Positions 15,633 through 20,425 of a stretch of 20,425 nt of DNA are shown piece by piece (within the stretch, counting starts at the first letter, position 1; the number at the start of each line of letters is the position of its first letter). The notes under the pieces were generated by a model. It ran no database searches, was not told where the DNA came from, and saw only the letters and a list, made by a program, of their open reading frames with translations. This DNA comes from Auxenochlorella pyrenoidosa (taxonomy: Eukaryota; Chlorophyta; Trebouxiophyceae; Chlorellales; Chlorellaceae). The translations under genes and the position numbers were made by a program. The stretch is taken from NCBI GenBank assembly GCA_001430745.1, contig KQ482032.1:113024-133448 (forward strand), in the 5' to 3' direction.

Positions 15633-16949
15633 GAGCCGGGCGTGCTCTGCTTCTGCACAGCAGCTAACTTGAGAAGAAAGAAGAAGAAGTACGGTTTGCA
15701 GCAGCGCTGCTCATCGAATTGAAACGCATAAAGATCACAGCTGCGATAAGGGCAGCCTTGCAAGGGGTGGCCTGACAAGTGCAGACGCTGGAGGCGGCGC
15801 TGCGGGCCCGCGGGCGTGGGCCTTGGCATCTGCACGCAGGATGCAGTGCTGTCCAGTGGCTCTGCTGACCCCCTACCGTGCATCAAGCATGTAGGGTAAG
15901 AGCGTGCATAGAGCACGACATCACCAGTCAGCATCATATTTCCGCACCTTTGCGTATGATTCTGTTCTGCAGGGCATGCCGACGCGCGCAACTGCTTCAA
16001 GAAGCAAAAGCGTGCCACTTTGCTGGGATGCCCTGAGATTGCCCTGAGATTGCCTCACCACAACCATCCGAGCGAGCCCTGCTTTCAGCCTGGTTGAACC
16101 CAACAAGCGTGCAGGTGGGGATCTGGAGGCTGCAACACTGGAGGCAGCGGGTTAGAAGCAAGGCATGGTGGGCTGCCGTGGTGGGCTTCATTGCACTCTG
16201 CCAGCAGATGTGCACTGTGGAAGACCTGTGTTGCTGGCAAGCGTGGCAAATGGATCCTCGCACGTTGCAATCTTTGCCACTTGGTAGTTTCAATAGCCAC
16301 CTTTGGCATTGTGCAGATGTGGGCGTTTGGAACGCTGCCATGCGGCAGAGGGAAAGCCGTTTGTCATGCATCCTTGACGTGATGGGCACGTTGGCAACTC
16401 TCTGAGAAAAGCAACGGTGGCTGCGTGCATTGAGGAGGAAGCTTCGTGCAAACAGGGTTCTGCTGTTGCACTGCCTGATCGGGGGAGCATAATCAATGCA
16501 GAATGATCATAGAAGGGCTGCAGCAGTCGTGCAATGAACGCACTGGCCCCCTCCCTTGACACACCTGGGGTGACCGCCACCAGGGCCCTGGCGGGGAAGC
16601 TGAGAGCATGCCAATCTCGTGTCTGTTTGCCCATTCTTCTATGTCTTACAATCCAACGATGAAGGTGGGATCTTGACTGCAAGAACGAGCCCCTGGCGGC
16701 GAGCGGGGAAAACGTGCTCTGCCTCGCCGCAGCACGCCACAGTGAGTCCGCAGGCCGCATGCGATCGCTTCTTCGGCATTTCAAACGCCTTGCTGCCAAG
16801 CGTGCACGTCCCGCTGTTTTGCTGATCGCATCGCGGAGTTGCAAGTCGAACTTCCTGGCCGCTGCCGCAGCTTGGCGCTGTTCTACTGCCAGATAATCCC
16901 CTGAGAGTGGCCTCGAGGCGCCAAGGCACGCAGCCGGCGCCCGGCAGCC
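15633..16949. other. Long divergent intergenic region, Mpv17-like gene and RFC1
   Basis: About 1.3 kb carrying the 5' regions of both genes. It is visibly less GC-rich than the rest of the window, and no exon with family motifs or good splice sites could be built. A 247-codon minus-strand open frame (17033-16290) exists, but it overlaps the RFC1 start and has no recognisable domain. An 11-bp tandem pair (CCCTGAGATTG) lies near 16030-16051. No tRNA-like T-arm or other RNA gene was found. Confidence 0.55.
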
Positions 16950-19900
16950 ATGCCGGTGAGCACAGCGGCAACGGGAGGACAGGCGGCAGGTGGAGGGAGG
17001 GAGGGCCCTTTGGCAGCCTCCTCCCTCCTGCACTGACCTTGCATACTCAATACTTCAACCGGTTCTCTTGGTGCTGCAGCCTAAGTCTGCGGCCCAGGGC
17101 ACGGTGGACATCCGCAGCTTCTTTGGTGGCAAGCCAAAGCCCAAGCCTGCAGGTGGGCCGGGGGTGGCTGCTGTTGAGCCTGCCTGCCTGCCTGCTGCCC
17201 TGTCAGGCTGATTCAACCTTAGGTACATCCAACTGTTCACCACACCTTGCATTCTCCATGAGCACGCCTTTCCCCTGCTTCCTGGCCCGCTTTCGTGCAG
17301 CCGAGGTTTCGCCAGCAGCACCAAAGGAGGAGCAGGGCGAGCAGATTCCTGCGCCCGCCGCGCCGCCTGCTAACTCCGGCGGCAGCAAGCCAGCCCGTAC
17401 GCCCTCGCGCGGCAAGGGCGCCACGCCCAGCAAAAGCCCTGTGGCAGGCGGCAGCGGCGGCAGCAAGGGCAAGGCCGCCGCTGCGGCGCCCGCAGCCGGG
17501 GCGCCCGCCGCCAACAGCCCCGCCAGCGGCAGCGGCGGCAAGAAGCGCGCCCCTGCTGGGCGGCCCGCCGCGCGGCCGCAGGCCAAGCGCAAGCAAGTGG
17601 TGGAGAGCGATGACGACGACGGGACAGGGTCGGGCAGGTGGGACGACGCCGGCGAGGGGTCTGGCTCCGGCTCTGACGTCGAGGTTGACCTCACCATGAG
17701 CGATGGGGAGGACGAGGCCGCTGCTGTGGCAGCAGCGGCGGCAGCCAAGAAGAAGAAGGAGGAGGAGAAGGGCAAGGCGGCGGGGGCGGGCAAGCAGAAG
17801 GCGGCGGCGGCCGCGGCGGGCGAGCCCGCAGCCAAGGTGGGCCTGGCCCTGTAAGGCAGGGCTTGCTGGCTGGGCCGGCGATGCTGCTTGCTTGGCACGC
17901 CGCTGCATGCATGCACACGGTGCGACATGCGTGCCTGTGCAGTTGGATCATGTTGACCGGCTGCGATGCACCATGCCCCACGCCCCCTCCCGACGAGCCT
18001 GCCCAGCCGCCCGCCCGCCTGCCTGCCTGCCTACTGGAGATGCTGCCTACTGAAGAGAGTGTCACCGCTCCCTCCATGCAGCGCGCCAAGGCGACGCCCC
18101 GCTCGGCAGCCAACAAGAAGCTGCCGGCAGCGCTGCAGCGCATCGCCGGTGCGCCCGCCTGCCCTGCCCTGCGCAGCCTGTCATGCCTGGTGTGCGCCTG
18201 CTGGCAGCCCTGTTCTTTGCCCTCTATGGCGGCACCCGTGTGGGAAGCAAGCGCTCCTTAACCAACCACTCCCAAACCCCTTGCCTGCGGCAGACAACCC
18301 GGGTGCCATGGCGGCAGTGGCCGCGGTGGATGCTGCCGCAGCAAAGCTGCCGGTTAAGCAGCTGGAGGACCTGACCTTCCTACCAGACGGCTATGGCGGC
18401 GGCAAGGCGCCGGATGAGCCGCCCAACCGCGGCGCCAAGGTGGGCGGCAGCCCGGGCGGCCAGCAGCTGCAGGGGGCCAACGGGCTGGGCAGGGCGTGCT
18501 GCCACCACGGTTGTTGGCAGGCAGCACTCTCCCTCCCGTGGTTGATAAAAGAGTGGGGAGACGGCTGGCCTCACCCGAGCTGGGGGGCCGCAAAGTGAAT
18601 GTGGCAAAGCCGCCGACTGTGCACTGCATGCAGCTGCATCCCTGCGTAATGTGCCGCTGGCGATGAAAGAGTGCGGCTGCCGCCATCGTCTGTGCCTGCA
18701 CATTCCCTGCCACCTGTCCCTTGCAGCGCCCAAGGCTGCGCGGCCGCGCATCGCACCCCCGCAGCGCTGTCAACCCCTCTGCCCTGCCTCCTGCAGCACT
18801 GCACACCCCCTGCCCCCCCCCCCCCCTTATAGCGCATCCCGCGCGGCCACCCCGACTGCCTGACCAACCGGACCTTTGTCATCACGGGGGTGCTGGACAG
18901 CCTGCTGCGCCAGGAGGCCGAGGACTTCATCAAGCGCCACGGCGGCAAGGTGGGTGGGTGTGGGGTGTGGGGGGGGCCCCTGTGAGTGTGTGTGTGGTCG
19001 GGGGGGGGGGGGGGGGGCTGGACCGGGCCGCAGGCTGGGTCCTGGCCGGGATACTGTGGTGACCATGCGGGAACTGAGAGGGTGAGATGTGCGAGGGGAG
19101 AGGCGGCAAAACCTATCAAACGCTGTGGAGGGCTTCTCCTGCCATGCGTCCTCCTGACCATGCTTGCCCGCCGCCCGCCCCACAGCGCCCCCGCCCCACC
19201 CCCACCCCACCCCGACCCCCCGCTTCCGCGTAGGTCACTGGCTCCGTCAGCGGCAAGACCTCGTTCTTGCTGGCGGGCACCCACATGGGGCGCTCCAAGT
19301 ACTTCCTGGCCAAGGACAAGGGGGTGCCCCTGATTGATGAGGACGGCCTGTTCTCGCTCGTCCGCGCCGCGCCGCCGCCCGAGGGCTCGCCAGCAGAGGA
19401 GGAGCCGCCGGTGGTGGACTTGGCCACAGGGGAGGAGGATGCGGCGCAGCGCGTGGCGCCGGCAGCGGTGGGCGGAGTCAAGGCTGAGCCGGCGGCTGCC
19501 GCCACGCGCCCAGCCAGCTTTTACGGCGGCAACCAGCAGCAGCAGCAGCAGCAGCGCGCGGCGCCGTCAGCGGCGGTGGTCGCCCTGAATGCGCCGCCCG
19601 CTGGCGGGCCGCCCCACCGCGCGCACAGCCAGCAGCTGTGGGTGGAGAAGTGGCGGCCGAAGGCGTCGGCGGAGCTGGTGGGCAACCAGGTGAGAACAGG
19701 GGCCAAGCCCACGCGCTTTTTCCGGGGGTTGTGGGAGAATCGCGCGCCGCAGCCGCAGGTGCAGGTGTTGGCGACAGCAGGGCGGCCCCAAACGCCTCTT
19801 TTGAGGTCGCAAGCTGCCCAGGCACGGACAGGGGGCTGCACAGTCGCTTGGCCCCTGCCTGGTCTAAAATACCCGCTGCACCATTGTGGCTGTGAACGGG

Positions 19901-20193
19901 CTGGCCTGGCTTCGCCCCTGCTCCGGCGTTTCTTCTCCTTGCAGTGCTCACCGTCCTCGCACCTGCCAGGCTGCAGCCTCCCCGCTTGCTGCTCTGCAGC
20001 ATGTCGGGCTCCCCTGCCCTTCCACTTGTCTGTCTGGTGCACTTCATTCGCCCCCTGCCTTGCATACACACACACACACACGCCCTGGCCCGCCTCCCCG
20101 CCAGGGCGTGGTGGGCACCCTCAAGCACTGGCTGAAGGACTGGGAGCGGGTCAACCTCCACGGCGGCGCCGTGCAGCCACCACCCAGCATGAA
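16950..20193 (+). CDS. RFC1: Replication factor C subunit 1 (large clamp-loader subunit), N-terminal part
   Basis: Eight coding exons are visible: 16950-16955, 17080-17152, 17301-17836, 18082-18148, 18294-18439, 18833-18949, 19234-19689, 20105-20193; the frame holds for 496 residues, then an intron (GTGAGC) runs past the right edge. RFC1 helps load PCNA at primer ends. Visible parts: TVDIRSFFGG (10-19), the conserved PIP-like start of RFC1 (cf. DIRKFF); an Ala/Lys/Ser linker with KRKQVVESDDDDG and other acidic patches; the BRCT domain from about 285 (CLTNRTFVITGVLDSL, EDFIKRHGGKVTGSVSGKTSFLLAG, LIDEDGLFSLVR); then LWVEKWRPKASAELVGNQ (450-467) and TLKHWLKDWE, which lead into the AAA+ domain. 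The Walker A site lies outside the window. The two-codon first exon (ATG CCG before GTGAGC) is inferred because it puts the PIP-like box at the N terminus as expected. Confidence 0.94.
18813..18826 (+). repeat. C14 tract upstream of the RFC1 BRCT exon
   Basis: Fourteen C precede TTATAG and the exon at 18833. It acts as the polypyrimidine tract and is complementary to the G18 run after the same exon. Confidence 0.8.
19000..19017 (+). repeat. G18 homopolymer in an RFC1 intron
   Basis: Eighteen consecutive G lie about 50 bases after the donor at 18950, following another G-rich stretch (GTGGGTGGGTGTGGGG) at the donor itself. It is prone to quadruplex formation and to length error in sequencing. 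Confidence 0.8.
19536..19556 (+). repeat. CAG repeat coding polyQ in RFC1
   Basis: A run of CAG codons encodes seven glutamines in the linker between BRCT and the clamp-loader region. It is a low-complexity linker and likely length-variable. Confidence 0.75.
20066..20081. repeat. AC dinucleotide microsatellite, about eight units
   Basis: An (AC)n run in the RFC1 intron 19690-20104, just upstream of the acceptor for the exon at 20105. Confidence 0.85.
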
Positions 20194-20425
20194 GTGAGCG
20201 GCGTCCAGCGGGGGCGGGCTGCTGGTGCACCGTCCTTGGTACAATGCAGGACCCATTGCTAATGTGCTGCAGACACTGCCCTGGCTGCATTTCTGCCTCC
20301 TTGCGGTCTTGTGTTGGCAGGCATCGAGCTAGGCAGGGCCTGAGGGAGCTCTGGCTCCAGCGGGGCCCCTGCGTCTTCTCACCTCTCATCCCCTCTGTGC
20401 CCTGGCCCCCCCCACCCACCCCCCA
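20194..20425 (+). other. RFC1 intron, start only
   Basis: Begins GTGAGC after ATG AA at 20193 (phase 2). If not spliced, the next codon is TGA, which would end the protein before the AAA+ core, so an intron is far more likely. No further exon is visible before the window ends. Confidence 0.75.

Noticed and set aside
19478..20419. 313-codon open frame on the minus strand opposite RFC1
   Set aside because: It lies across RFC1 exons and introns that have clear family motifs on the plus strand, is low complexity, and shows no domain. Long chance frames are common in GC-rich DNA.
1..20425. Defence island, biosynthetic cluster or viral insertion
   Set aside because: All recognisable genes are conserved eukaryotic nuclear families with introns; no integrase, transposase, capsid, polymerase or secondary-metabolism enzyme motif was seen.

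Overview
The window is nuclear DNA from a GC-rich green alga, probably a trebouxiophyte of the Chlorella type (my inference). The genes have many short exons with GT-AG borders, C-rich acceptor tracts and G-rich donors. There are CAG/CTG repeats, and one gene is followed by the chlorophyte poly(A) signal TGTAA. The best matches are plant-type families: SRT2-like sirtuin, CPL3-like CTD phosphatase with BRCT, RFC1 and Mpv17. I see no bacterial operons, mobile elements, CRISPR arrays or tRNAs.

Layout, left to right. (1) 1-868, minus: 5' part of an F-box/FIST-domain gene that runs off the left edge. (2) 1336-4369, minus: a class II sirtuin with ten coding exons and a probable mitochondrial presequence. 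(3) 4524-10500, plus: a CPL3/FCP1-like RNA polymerase II CTD phosphatase with 13 coding exons and 902 residues, head-to-head with the sirtuin across about 154 bp. (4) 11122-12256 and 12759-13817, plus: two tandem paralogues of a small membrane protein I do not recognise, with identical exon lengths (except the last exon) and intron phases. (5) 14697-15632, minus: an Mpv17/PMP22-family protein without a clear C-terminal family motif. (6) 16950 to the right edge, plus: the N-terminal part of RFC1 (PIP-like box, acidic/basic linker, BRCT, start of the clamp-loader region). The AAA+ core lies outside the window.

The exon models were built by hand from translated motifs and splice consensus. For the five complete genes the exon lengths sum to a multiple of three and give one open frame, which is good internal support. 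The genes are mostly conserved nuclear housekeeping functions (transcription, replication, NAD-dependent acylation control, protein turnover, organelle membrane) and do not form a dedicated system.

The less ordinary points are these: the unrecognised tandem pair with a nearly identical 76-nt block; two probable GC-AG introns; a sirtuin with a duplicated motif flanking polyQ and a Thr at a usually Asn NAD-site position; an RS-like region in the CPL3 homologue; and C-tract/G-tract pairs flanking symmetric exons that encode the first half of BRCT in both CPL3 and RFC1. I found no convincing undescribed biological system.
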